From an uncultured Fusobacterium sp. (GTDB taxonomy: Bacteria; Fusobacteriota; Fusobacteriia; Fusobacteriales; Fusobacteriaceae), in NCBI GenBank assembly GCA_900545035.1, contig UQXM01000004.1:1-29175 (forward strand): a stretch of DNA of 29,175 nt, written 5' to 3'. Of the stretch, positions 8,104-15,961 are shown one piece after another. Each line of letters starts with the position of its first letter. Positions within the stretch are counted from its first letter, which is position 1. The notes beneath the pieces were generated by a model that was given only the letters and a program-made list of their open reading frames with translations, did no database searches and was not told the origin of the DNA. Made by a program: the position numbers and the translations under genes.

Positions 8104-11100
8104 TTATTTTAAATCAAAGTAAAAACTTTTTGGATTTGAAATATAAATTCCGCAGACACTGCTTAAAGGTGTCATAGCATAAGATGAAGTCAAATGTGCT
8201 CCTGTTCTTTCTCCGTCAGTCATATTGAAAATAATATTTTTTATTGAGTGGTCTGAAAGAGAAGAATATCCTGCTGCCGGTCTTATTTCAATTTTCCAAT
8301 AATTTTTGGTGATATATTCTTGAAGATATTCTGCTCCTGCTTCAGCTATTCTTGTAAGAAGTATTGCTTCCAAAATTTTCATATATTCATCTTCTATAAA
8401 AATGGAACTGTTTACAGAAACCACAAAAGCTCCTATGTAATCTTCTTCATTGAAAAAATCTGCAAGAGATATTGAAAAATTATTGTGTTCTCCTCTTGGC
8501 AAAGAAAGAGAATAAGTTTTTCCAAAATTTTCTGCAATAATTGTATCAGAATTTTTTCTGCAAGGAAAAATTCCGAAAGACGATTTTATACGAATATTTT
8601 TTTCTTTCATAGTTTCCATAATTTCATAAACTTTTTTCATAACTTCATTTTCATATGGTGTATTTTTTACTTTCATATTATGAAGCAAAATTGAAAAATC
8701 TATATATGGTTTTATTTCATCAATAGAAAATTCGATAAAATGTTTTCCTGTTATTTTTGGTATAACAATTTCGGATTTATAAATATTTCTGTTGTTTGAA
8801 ATATTTTTATTTATTTCAATTTTTTTATTATTATCATAAATTTCTTTTAAATAATAAAGTTCTTTTGTTTTTTCTGCCAAAAAAGTTTCTTTTTTTTCAG
8901 AGCAAAGAGCTGATATTACAGGAAGAGTATCCAAAGCATCACTTACATAAAGAGTTTTTCCTTTGTAAACAGGTTCAAGTTTTATGGCAGTATGAAGTTT
9001 TGAAGCTGTTGCTCCTGCAATAAGTATAGGAATATTAAGATTATTTTTATTGAAAAGAGCCAGAACTTTTTCCATTTCTTTCAGAGAAGGACTTATAAGT
9101 CCGCTCAGCGTAACAACATCAGCATTTTCTTTTACAGCTGTTTCAAAAATTTTTTCTTTGGAAACCATAACTCCTAAATCAATAATCTCAAATCCGTTAC
9201 ATTTTAATACTGTTCCTACGATATTTTTTCCGATATCATGAACATCTCCCTCAACAGTTGCCATAATAATTTTTCCTTTTGATTTTATTTTATCTTTTGT
9301 TTTGTCAAGAAGAGGGGTAATGATATCCACAGCTTTATTCATTACACTTGCTGAACGGATAAGCTGAGGAAGATAAAGCTCTCCTTTTTCAAATAAGATT
9401 CCTACTTTCTCCATTCCTTTCATAAGTACATTTTGAATAAGTTCCAAAGGTGTATATATTTTTAAAGCTTGTTTTATATTTTCTTCAAAAGTTGTGCTTC
9501 CTCCAAAAATAAGAGCAGAATGGATTTTTTCTTCAAGAGTTTCCGAAGATTTTTCTGGAGTATTTTTTATAATTGTATCAGATTTTTTTATTGTAAGAGA
9601 TAAAATTTCATCAAGTGCATTTTCTTTTCCTTCAATAAGAGATAAAATAATATTAATCTCTTTTTCAGAAAGTTCGGGAGTTTTTTCTCCGGGATTCATT
9701 ATTGCAAAAGTAAGTCCGTTTTCTTGTGCTTCTTTTAAAAAGACAGAATGAATTGAAGCTCGAAGAGGATTATTTCCTCTGAAAGCAAATGAGAGATTAC
9801 TTAATCCTCCCACAACTCCTGTTCCTTTCAGATTATTTTTTATCCAAGCTGCAGCTTTTATAAAATTTATTCCGTTATACCTGTCGTTTTCACTACCTGT
9901 TCCAACAGCCAGAATATTTGGATCAAAAATAATATCCCAGTCTTCAAATCCCAAAGTTTTTAAAATTTTATACGAACGGCTGCAAATTTCAATTTTTCTT
10001 TCGAAAGAAACTCCCTGTCCTGCTTCATCAAAAGCCATAACAACTGCTGCAGCTCCATATTTTTTTATAAGTTTAGCTTTTTGTATGAAAAGTTTTTCCC
10101 CTTCTTTAAGGCTTATAGAATTTATCAGAGATTTTCCTGCAATATTTTTAAGAGCTGTTTCGATAGTTTTGAAATCTGAAGAATCTATCATAACAGGAAC
10201 TTTTGAAACGATGGGATCATTTTGTATAACTCTCAGATATTTTTTCATTTCTTCTTCGGAATTTAAAAGTCCGTCATCCATATTGATATCAATAACAGGT
10301 GCTCCTTTTTGTATCTGTGAACGGGCAATTTCAAGAGCACGGATATAATTTTTTTCTTCGATAAGAGTTTTGAATATTTTTGAACCGGCTACATTATTTC
10401 TTTCCCCGATGACAGTAAATTTATTTTTGAAAGAGTAAATTTCATTTCCTGAAAGGAGAAATTTATTTTTTAGATTTATATCTGTTTTTCTTGGTTCTTT
10501 TTCTTTTGTCAAGGCAGAGATTGCCTGAATATGTCCGTAGTGAGTACCGCAGCATCCTCCCAGAATATTTATGTTTTTTTCTTCAACCAATTCTTTTAAA
10601 TATTTTGCTGTGATTTCCGGTGTTTCTTCATATTCTCCGTTTTCATTAGGAAGCCCTGCATTTGGATAAAGTGAAACATACTTGTGAGTAAAACTGCTCA
10701 GTTCTTTTATAAGAGGAATAAGATCTTTTGCTCCGAATGAGCAATTCAGTCCGAAAGATACGATATATTTTCTGTCAAGAGCGGTTACAAGTGATTTTAT
10801 GCTTTGCCCCGAAAGAAGTTTTCCTTGTTTATTTACTGTGGCCGAAATCATCACAGGAAAAAGTTTATTTTTTTTCTCGAAAATTTCTTCTGCGGCAATA
10901 AGGGCAGCTTTTGCATTCAGTCCGTCAAAAATTGTTTCAATGAGAATAATTTCCGCTCCTCCGTCAACAAGCCCCTCTATCTGTTCAGAATAAGCTTTTT
11001 TCAATTCATCAAAATCTATATTTCTTTCATATGAGATATCTCCAGAAGGAATGGAAGCACTTTTTCCGGTAGGGCCTACTGAACCTGCTGTCCAGATTTT

Positions 11101-11433
11101 TTTTCCCATAATTTTTTCCATTTCACAGGCTGTTTCGGAAGCAATTTCTGCTCCCAGTTTTGCAAGAGTATAAGCTTTTTCAGAAATGCCATATTCGCTT
11201 AAAGATATTTTGTTACAGTTAAAAGTATTTGTTTCAATAATATCTGCTCCCGATAAAATATAATTTTTATGAATCTCTTTTATAATATCAGGTCTTGTAA
11301 AATTAAGTATTTCATTACATCCTTTTTTTCCCTGAAAATCTTCAGCAGTAAGATTATATTTTTGAATAACAGTTCCGGTTGCTCCGTCCAGAACCATTAT
11401 TCTTTTTTCCAATTCTTGTATAAAATCTTTCAT
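8104..11433 (-). CDS. metH: Cobalamin-dependent methionine synthase
   Basis: A 1109-residue four-module MetH, somewhat shorter than the 1227-residue E. coli enzyme. Order: homocysteine-binding barrel (about 1-310, zinc ligands C231 and C294/C295 in GGCCGTHYGH), pterin-binding methyltetrahydrofolate barrel (about 335-600, starting at FTVIGERNNVAGS), cobalamin cap and Rossmann domain (about 640-850; EGDVHDIGKN with H732 as the lower cobalt ligand), and a reactivation domain to the end (RPAAGY from R1051). It methylates homocysteine to methionine using 5-methyl-THF. Its start overlaps the metF stop by one base (TAATG), so it is translationally coupled and governed by the SAM riboswitch. In the activation motif the usual PDH is SDH, a minor deviation. 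No obvious terminator follows. Confidence 0.95.
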   Translation of the reverse strand: MKDFIQELEKRIMVLDGATGTVIQKYNLTAEDFQGKKGCNEILNFTRPDIIKEIHKNYILSGADIIETNTFNCNKISLSEYGISEKAYTLAKLGAEIASETACEMEKIMGKKIWTAGSVGPTGKSASIPSGDISYERNIDFDELKKAYSEQIEGLVDGGAEIILIETIFDGLNAKAALIAAEEIFEKKNKLFPVMISATVNKQGKLLSGQSIKSLVTALDRKYIVSFGLNCSFGAKDLIPLIKELSSFTHKYVSLYPNAGLPNENGEYEETPEITAKYLKELVEEKNINILGGCCGTHYGHIQAISALTKEKEPRKTDINLKNKFLLSGNEIYSFKNKFTVIGERNNVAGSKIFKTLIEEKNYIRALEIARSQIQKGAPVIDINMDDGLLNSEEEMKKYLRVIQNDPIVSKVPVMIDSSDFKTIETALKNIAGKSLINSISLKEGEKLFIQKAKLIKKYGAAAVVMAFDEAGQGVSFERKIEICSRSYKILKTLGFEDWDIIFDPNILAVGTGSENDRYNGINFIKAAAWIKNNLKGTGVVGGLSNLSFAFRGNNPLRASIHSVFLKEAQENGLTFAIMNPGEKTPELSEKEINIILSLIEGKENALDEILSLTIKKSDTIIKNTPEKSSETLEEKIHSALIFGGSTTFEENIKQALKIYTPLELIQNVLMKGMEKVGILFEKGELYLPQLIRSASVMNKAVDIITPLLDKTKDKIKSKGKIIMATVEGDVHDIGKNIVGTVLKCNGFEIIDLGVMVSKEKIFETAVKENADVVTLSGLISPSLKEMEKVLALFNKNNLNIPILIAGATASKLHTAIKLEPVYKGKTLYVSDALDTLPVISALCSEKKETFLAEKTKELYYLKEIYDNNKKIEINKNISNNRNIYKSEIVIPKITGKHFIEFSIDEIKPYIDFSILLHNMKVKNTPYENEVMKKVYEIMETMKEKNIRIKSSFGIFPCRKNSDTIIAENFGKTYSLSLPRGEHNNFSISLADFFNEEDYIGAFVVSVNSSIFIEDEYMKILEAILLTRIAEAGAEYLQEYITKNYWKIEIRPAAGYSSLSDHSIKNIIFNMTDGERTGAHLTSSYAMTPLSSVCGIYISNPKSFYFDLK

Positions 11434-12314
11434 TATACAGCCTCCTCAAAAGCAGCTCTTATATTTTGTATGCTGTTCATAATTTTTTTTGCTGTTTCTG
11501 TTTTATTCATTGTATAAATATGTATTCCATCAATATCAGAGGTCATAAGATCTATTATTTGTTCTGTAGCATAAGCAATTCCTGCTTCTTTCAATGCTTT
11601 TGGATTATCTTCGTATCTGTCCAGAATTTTTTTCAGTTTTTCAGGAATAGTGCATCCGCACAGAGATGTTATTTTTCTTATTTGTTTGGCATTTGTAACG
11701 GGCATAATTCCCGCAATAACAGGTATATTTATATTAAGTTTTTTCAGTTTATCTCTGAACTGATAAAATTGTTCGTTGTCAAAAAATATTTGAGAAATAA
11801 GAAAATCAGTGCCTGAATCAACTTTCAGTTTCAGATTGAAAAGATCCAAAAGGTCGTTTGTATCTTGATGTCCTTCGGGATAAAAAGCTCCTCCCACAGA
11901 AAAGTTTTCATTTTCTTTCAGATATTTTACAAGGTCTGAAGCATGGGAAAAGTCCCCTTTATTAGCTGCTGTGTTATCCTTTGGCAAATCTCCTCTAAGA
12001 GCAAGGATATTTTCAATATTATGTTTTTTTAATTCGTTCGGAATATTTTGAATTTCGCTTTTTTCGGCTCCTATACATGTAAGATGTGCAAGAGCTTCAA
12101 TTTTATTTTTATTTTTTATTTTTGAAGCTATTTCAACAGTTCTTCCTCTGGAAGCTCCTCCGGCTCCATAAGTAACACTTATAAAATCAGGTTTTAAAAG
12201 AGCAAGCTCATCAATAACAGAAAATACTTCATCGAGTGAATATATTTCGTTCGGCGGAAAAACCTCAAACGAAACAGTTGGTTTTTTCTTTGCAAAAAGA
12301 TCAGTAATTTTCAT
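11433..12314 (-). CDS. metF: Methylenetetrahydrofolate reductase
   Basis: About 293 residues, matching E. coli MetF length. It reduces 5,10-methylene-THF to 5-methyl-THF with FAD and NADH, making the methyl donor used by MetH encoded directly downstream. Visible family signatures are VSFEVFPPNE (with the catalytic-type glutamate E17), ISVTYGAGG, HLTCIG, ALRGD and VGGAFYPEGH. Two ATGs lie at the start; the first (12320) is almost touching the GGGGGA ribosome site, and the second (12314) is seven bases from it and gives MKITDLFAKKK, so the second is chosen. It is the first gene of the riboswitch-controlled metF-metH operon. Confidence 0.95.
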   Translation of the reverse strand: MKITDLFAKKKPTVSFEVFPPNEIYSLDEVFSVIDELALLKPDFISVTYGAGGASRGRTVEIASKIKNKNKIEALAHLTCIGAEKSEIQNIPNELKKHNIENILALRGDLPKDNTAANKGDFSHASDLVKYLKENENFSVGGAFYPEGHQDTNDLLDLFNLKLKVDSGTDFLISQIFFDNEQFYQFRDKLKKLNINIPVIAGIMPVTNAKQIRKITSLCGCTIPEKLKKILDRYEDNPKALKEAGIAYATEQIIDLMTSDIDGIHIYTMNKTETAKKIMNSIQNIRAAFEEAV

Positions 12315-12343
12315 AAACATTCCCCCATAAAAATATATTATAA

Positions 12344-12388
12344 TAAAAAAACTTCTTTCATCTTTGAAATCTGATAGATGAAAGAAGT
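12344..12388 (-). terminator. Riboswitch terminator upstream of metF
   Basis: A perfect 13-bp stem (arms 12351-12363 and 12376-12388) with a 12-base loop. On the minus strand it is followed by a run of eight U. Its 5' arm and loop contain the sequence captured by the antiterminator. Confidence 0.93.
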
Positions 12389-12489
12389 ATGTTTATACAA
12401 TGATGTACCATCTATCAGGAATTAGCACCACACTTTTAAAGCAGGTTGCTGAGATATCAAAGGGCCTGTCCCTCCATCTCTCTACATGG
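12344..12489 (-). promoter_or_regulatory. SAM-I (S-box) riboswitch with terminator, controlling metF-metH
   Basis: The reverse complement carries the S-box core in order: AGAGAGATGGAGGGACAGGC, then CTCAGCAACCTGC, then GGTGCTAATTCC. P1 is formed by ATGTA (12483-12487) with TACAT (12403-12407). The expression platform is complete: CTGATAGATG just after the core can pair perfectly with CATCTATCAG in the terminator's 5' arm. The alternative is a 13-bp terminator (12351-12363 with 12376-12388) and an 8-base U-tract. When SAM is bound P1 forms, the terminator forms and metF-metH is shut off. The aptamer and platform end about 20 bases before the metF ribosome site. Confidence 0.95.
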
Positions 12490-12509
12490 ATTGTTTTATA
12501 ATTGCAGAA

Positions 12510-12538
12510 ATTTTAGCACAAAGATGTGAGCCTGTCAA
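12510..12538 (-). promoter_or_regulatory. Promoter of the metF-metH operon
   Basis: On the minus strand there is a perfect TTGACA (12533-12538), a 17-base spacer and TAAAAT (12510-12515). Transcription would start some 15 bases before the SAM-I aptamer. The rest of the gap, 12540-12631, holds the upstream region of the MATE gene; a TTGATA at 12557-12562 and TA-rich bases near 12577-12584 could be its promoter, with poor spacing. Confidence 0.8.
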
Positions 12539-12631
12539 CAAATAATGATAAATTTTTTGATAATATAGACTGGATCTATAAAAAATGTTAGAATTAACAA
12601 AGAGATTTATAACAAGGAGAGTGGGCGGAAA

Positions 12632-13981
12632 ATGTTTAAGTATGTAAAAGAAATTTTAAAAATAGCTCTTCCTGCTGTGGGAGAGATGGTTTTATATATG
12701 CTTATCTGGGTTTTTGATACAATGATGGTGGGAAGATACGGAGGACAGTTGGGAGTATCTGCCGTGGCTTTGAGTTCTGAGCTTATGTATACATTTATAA
12801 ACATTCTAATGGGAATGGGACTTTCTATAGCTATGACTTCCATAGTTGCAAGGGCGATAGGAAATAAAAATATCTCTCTTGCACGAAACTATGCAAATCA
12901 AGGAATAAAAATAGGAATTTTTCTTGCTTTTACAGTTACTTCAATATTTTTTATTTTTTCCAGAAAAATATTAAGCAGAGCAGGAGCAGAAGAGGAAATT
13001 CTTGAAACGGCTGTTCAGTATATGAGAATATGCTGCAGCGGAATGTTTTTCTATATGTGTGCCAATATGCTCAACGGGATTTTCAGAGGGTGTAAGGATA
13101 CAAAAACACCTCTTTACGGAGCCGTAATAATGAATATGGTAAATTTGACTTTTGATTATCTTTTAATATTTGGAAAATTTGGTTTTCCGGAAATGGGGAT
13201 AAGAGGAGCTGCAGCTGCCACAGCAGGAGCACAGATAATGTACTTTATTTTTATTTTTTCACAAAGAGGAAAGCTTCCTTTTATACTTTCACTTAAAGAA
13301 AAAATAAAAATAAAAGAAATGAAAGAACTTGTAAAACTTGCTGTCCCTTCAGGTCTTCAGGAAGCGGCTTCAAGTATTTCAAGGCTTTTGGGAGTAATGA
13401 TGGTAATGACTTTGGGAAGTCTTGCTTTTTCAGCAAATCAAATTACAGTAACAATAGAAAGTATTTCTTTTATGCCAGGATGGGGATTTGCTATTGCTTG
13501 TACAGCTCTTGTTGGACACAGTGTGGGTGAAAGAAATTTCAGGCAGGCAAAAAATTATGCAAATACTTCTGCAATAATTTCTGCAATGGTTATGGGATTT
13601 TTCAGCATAATTTTTCTGTTGTTTTCGGAAGAACTTATTTCTCTTTTTATAAAAAAAGAGGAAGCAGAAGTAATAAGACTTGGAAGCAAATGTCTTATGA
13701 TAGGAGCTGCTCAACAGATACCCATGGCTGTTGATATGGTTCTTGCAGGAGCATTAAAAGGAAGCGGAGATACAAAAACACCATTTAAAATTGCTTTTCT
13801 GTGTAACTGGGGAATAAGAATACCTCTTATGTTCTGGTTCATTTATCTGAATAAAATGCCGATAACATATTATTGGATAATTACTGCTGTACAGTGGACA
13901 ATAGAGAGTTCTGTACTTATATTTATATACAGAAAAAAATTTAAAATTCTTATCAAAAAAAATCAAGAGGCTGAGAAATAA
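12632..13981 (+). CDS. MATE-family efflux transporter
   Basis: A 449-residue, roughly 12-helix membrane protein in two homologous halves, the standard MATE length. The N-terminal half holds IALPAVGEMVLYMLIWVFD and MVGRYGG, and the second half begins with VKLAVPSGLQEAASS. Other MATE-like stretches are MLNGIFRGCKDTKTP and its repeat VLAGALKGSGDTKTP. MATE proteins export cationic drugs or metabolites against Na+ or H+; the substrate cannot be read from sequence. The ATG follows AAGGAGA at 11 bases. It is divergent from the metF operon and the two share an upstream region. A terminator overlaps its stop codon. Antisense frames here are shadows. Confidence 0.93.
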   Translation: MFKYVKEILKIALPAVGEMVLYMLIWVFDTMMVGRYGGQLGVSAVALSSELMYTFINILMGMGLSIAMTSIVARAIGNKNISLARNYANQGIKIGIFLAFTVTSIFFIFSRKILSRAGAEEEILETAVQYMRICCSGMFFYMCANMLNGIFRGCKDTKTPLYGAVIMNMVNLTFDYLLIFGKFGFPEMGIRGAAAATAGAQIMYFIFIFSQRGKLPFILSLKEKIKIKEMKELVKLAVPSGLQEAASSISRLLGVMMVMTLGSLAFSANQITVTIESISFMPGWGFAIACTALVGHSVGERNFRQAKNYANTSAIISAMVMGFFSIIFLLFSEELISLFIKKEEAEVIRLGSKCLMIGAAQQIPMAVDMVLAGALKGSGDTKTPFKIAFLCNWGIRIPLMFWFIYLNKMPITYYWIITAVQWTIESSVLIFIYRKKFKILIKKNQEAEK

Positions 13982-13992
13982 CAGCCTCTTTT
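13965..13992. terminator. Bidirectional terminator between the MATE gene and mgtC
   Basis: AAGAGGCTG (13965-13973) pairs perfectly with CAGCCTCTT (13982-13990). A short T run follows on plus, and a U-rich stretch follows on minus. The stem overlaps the MATE stop codon. Confidence 0.85.
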
Positions 13993-13996
13993 GTAT

Positions 13997-14731
13997 TTAC
14001 GGTACTTGAACTTGTGATACATGATCGCATTTTGAAAGCTCGGACATAAGTTCAAAAGCTTCCATTTGCTTTGACATAATAAGTACATATAAAATTTTGT
14101 TTTCATCAGTATCTTTTTTTAGATTTTTAATTTTTACATCCATTTTTTTTAGTGTTTCGTAAGTTGCAAGAAGATTGTCTGTATATCTTGTACCTTGTCT
14201 GAACTGAACAATAATTTTCACAATATGTTTGTTATCTATCAGAGAACGCTCCACTTTTTTCAAAGTAACAAGCACAACAAGGATAGCTATTCCTGACGGA
14301 ATAGCAAGAAAATAAAATCCCCAGCCTATTCCCAAACCGATACAACCTGTTGCCCATATAGAGGCAGCAGTTGTAAGCCCGCCGATTACTCCTTTGTCTC
14401 TCATAATTGTACCTGCTCCCAAAAATCCAATACCGCTTACAACTTGTGCACTGATACGGCTTATATCTATTTTCAGAAGAGGAGCTATATCAGGATTTGC
14501 TACAGCAAATCCCAGAGAGTTTATTCTGAGTTGTTCTTCTGTCAAAGAAACAATGGTTGCACCCAAACAAACCAAAATGTGAGTACGGAAACCTGCAGGA
14601 CGATTGCTGTGTCCTCTTTCATATCCAATCATTCCTCCGATAAATATTGCCATTGTTATTCTTAAAATTACTTCATGGATAGAAAGTACAGAAGTAAAGT
14701 TTCTCATCATTGCAGGGTCCATTGTAATCAT
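13997..14731 (-). CDS. mgtC: MgtC/SapB-family membrane protein
   Basis: About 244 residues, close to Salmonella MgtC. The N-terminal half has several transmembrane helices with the family core IGYERGHSNRPAGFRTH and VCLGATIVSL, then VSGIGFLGAGTIMRDKG and GLTTAASIWATGCIGLGIG. The C-terminal part (from about 155) is a soluble ACT-like domain, the usual MgtC ending. Relatives influence membrane potential, ATP synthase activity or survival at low Mg2+; the function here is inferred. The reading frame extends to TTG at 14746, but that codon overlaps the GGGAGGA ribosome site; ATG at 14731 is chosen. The transcript has a long leader with a terminator-like hairpin, which suggests control after initiation. 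Confidence 0.88.
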   Translation of the reverse strand: MITMDPAMMRNFTSVLSIHEVILRITMAIFIGGMIGYERGHSNRPAGFRTHILVCLGATIVSLTEEQLRINSLGFAVANPDIAPLLKIDISRISAQVVSGIGFLGAGTIMRDKGVIGGLTTAASIWATGCIGLGIGWGFYFLAIPSGIAILVVLVTLKKVERSLIDNKHIVKIIVQFRQGTRYTDNLLATYETLKKMDVKIKNLKKDTDENKILYVLIMSKQMEAFELMSELSKCDHVSQVQVP

Positions 14732-14786
14732 AAAAATTCCTCCCAAAAAGTTTAATTTTACAGAAATTTATTAAATAAAAAAAGCT

Positions 14787-14825
14787 AAAAAAATTCTGAT
14801 ATTCTAAACTTCAGAACTCAATCAG
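14787..14825 (-). terminator. Terminator-like hairpin in the mgtC leader (attenuator candidate)
   Basis: On the minus strand CTGAT (14821-14825) pairs with ATCAG (14796-14800), with inner TTCT/AGAA pairing; an alternative register pairs TTCTGA with TCAGAA. A U-rich tract follows (14787-14795). It lies inside the leader, some 55 bases before the mgtC start and downstream of the predicted promoter. It is short and AT-rich, so its strength is uncertain. Confidence 0.5.
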
Positions 14826-14867
14826 CCTCACAAATCACACGCTTTTATTTTATATTTCCTTAATATT

Positions 14868-14896
14868 AACATAGCATAAAAAAATATAAATGTCAA
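14868..14896 (-). promoter_or_regulatory. mgtC promoter
   Basis: On the minus strand a perfect TTGACA (14891-14896) and TATGTT (14868-14873) are 17 bases apart. This gives a leader of about 130 bases. I recognise no known riboswitch class (no M-box or yybP-ykoY core) in it. The adjoining 14897-14955 holds no gene. Confidence 0.65.
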
Positions 14897-14955
14897 ATAA
14901 TTATTTTTAAAACAGAACGAAAAAAATAATTATGAAACAAAAAAACTATTATTTC

Positions 14956-14984
14956 TTGAAAAAAATATATAATTATGTTATTCT
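14956..14984 (+). promoter_or_regulatory. Promoter of the nadABC-niaR operon
   Basis: TTGAAA (14956-14961), a 17-base spacer and TATTCT (14979-14984) with a TG one base before the -10. Transcription would start near 14991, inside the inverted repeat described next. Confidence 0.65.
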
Positions 14985-14986
14985 AT

Positions 14987-15004
14987 CAACTGACAAGACA
15001 GTTG
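14987..15004. promoter_or_regulatory. Candidate NiaR operator at the nadA transcription start
   Basis: CAACTGACAAGACAGTTG is an inverted repeat with perfect 6-base arms and a 6-base centre. It covers the expected +1 of the nad promoter, a position where a bound repressor blocks initiation. The operon encodes NiaR, the niacin-responsive repressor that controls NAD synthesis genes in Firmicutes and Thermotoga, so self-control through this site is a natural inference. Confidence 0.6.
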
Positions 15005-15033
15005 TAAATATAATTAAGAATACAGGAGGAATA

Positions 15034-15942
15034 ATGGAAAACAGATTTGAGCTGCTTAATAAATTAAAAAAAGAAAAAAATGCAGTGATATTGGCTCATT
15101 ATTATACAAGCGATGATGTACAGAAAGCAGCGGATTATGTGGGAGATTCATATTTTTTAAGTGAAAAGGCAAGAGAAGTAAAAGAAGATATAATTGTTAT
15201 GTGTGGAGTATCTTTTATGGGGGAAAGTGTAAAACTTCTTAATCCTGATAAAACGGTGCTTCTTCCAGATAAAACAGCAGATTGTCCTATGGCACATATG
15301 GCAGATGTGAAAAAAATAAAAGAGGTAAGAAAAAAATATGAGGATGTGGCGGTTGTATGTTATGTAAATTCAACAGCGGAATTGAAAGCTCATTCTGATG
15401 TGTGCGTAACATCGGCGAATGCTCTTAAAATAGTAAAAAAATTGCCTGAGAAAAATATTTTTTTTATTCCTGACAGACATTTGGCTCATTATATTTCAGG
15501 AAAGGTTCCGGAAAAAAATTTTATTTTTAATGAAGGATGGTGTCATGTCCATAATTCTCTGACTGAAAATGAAGTGATAAATTTGAAAAACAGATATCCT
15601 GAAGCAGAAATACTTGTTCATCCTGAATGCAGAAGTGAAATTGTAGAAATGGGAGATTTTGTGGGAAGCACTTCAGGAATTATAAATTATGCTTCAAAGA
15701 GCAGTAAAAAAGATTTTATTATCTGTACAGAGCAGGGAGTATTGTATGAATTGAAAGAAAAAAATCCTGACAAAAATTTTTATTTTCCAAAAGAAAAATT
15801 TATGTGTACTGATATGAAAAAAATTACAGTTGATAAGATTATAGAAACTCTTAAAAATAACAATTATGAAGTTGAACTTAATGAAAATCTTATAGAAAAT
15901 GCCTGCAGACCTTTGGAAAATATGTTGAAACTGGCAGAGTAA
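15034..15942 (+). CDS. nadA: Quinolinate synthase A
   Basis: A 302-residue NadA of the short, Thermotoga-like type. It condenses iminoaspartate with dihydroxyacetone phosphate to quinolinate using a [4Fe-4S] cluster. The three cluster cysteines are present with the expected spacing: C84 (TADCPMA), C170 (EGWCHVH) and C258 (KFMCTDMKK). Other motifs: ILAHYYTSDDVQ, GVSFMGESVK, HPECRSE and GSTSGIINYA. The frame is open back to an ATG at 14932, but that would include the promoter and operator; the ATG at 15034 sits behind CAGGAGGA and fits the family's N terminus. It is the first gene of nadA-nadB-nadC-niaR. Confidence 0.96.
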   Translation: MENRFELLNKLKKEKNAVILAHYYTSDDVQKAADYVGDSYFLSEKAREVKEDIIVMCGVSFMGESVKLLNPDKTVLLPDKTADCPMAHMADVKKIKEVRKKYEDVAVVCYVNSTAELKAHSDVCVTSANALKIVKKLPEKNIFFIPDRHLAHYISGKVPEKNFIFNEGWCHVHNSLTENEVINLKNRYPEAEILVHPECRSEIVEMGDFVGSTSGIINYASKSSKKDFIICTEQGVLYELKEKNPDKNFYFPKEKFMCTDMKKITVDKIIETLKNNNYEVELNENLIENACRPLENMLKLAE

Positions 15943-15961
15943 CTTTAAAGAGGAGAGAAAA

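Noticed and set aside
14732..14867. Known Mg2+ (M-box) or Mn2+ (yybP-ykoY) riboswitch upstream of mgtC
   Set aside because: No conserved core of either class could be found by eye; only a simple hairpin with a U-rich tail is visible.
14932..15033. N-terminal extension of nadA from an upstream ATG (34 extra codons)
   Set aside because: The extension covers the promoter and inverted repeat, lacks a ribosome site, and does not resemble NadA; the ATG at 15034 has a CAGGAGGA site.
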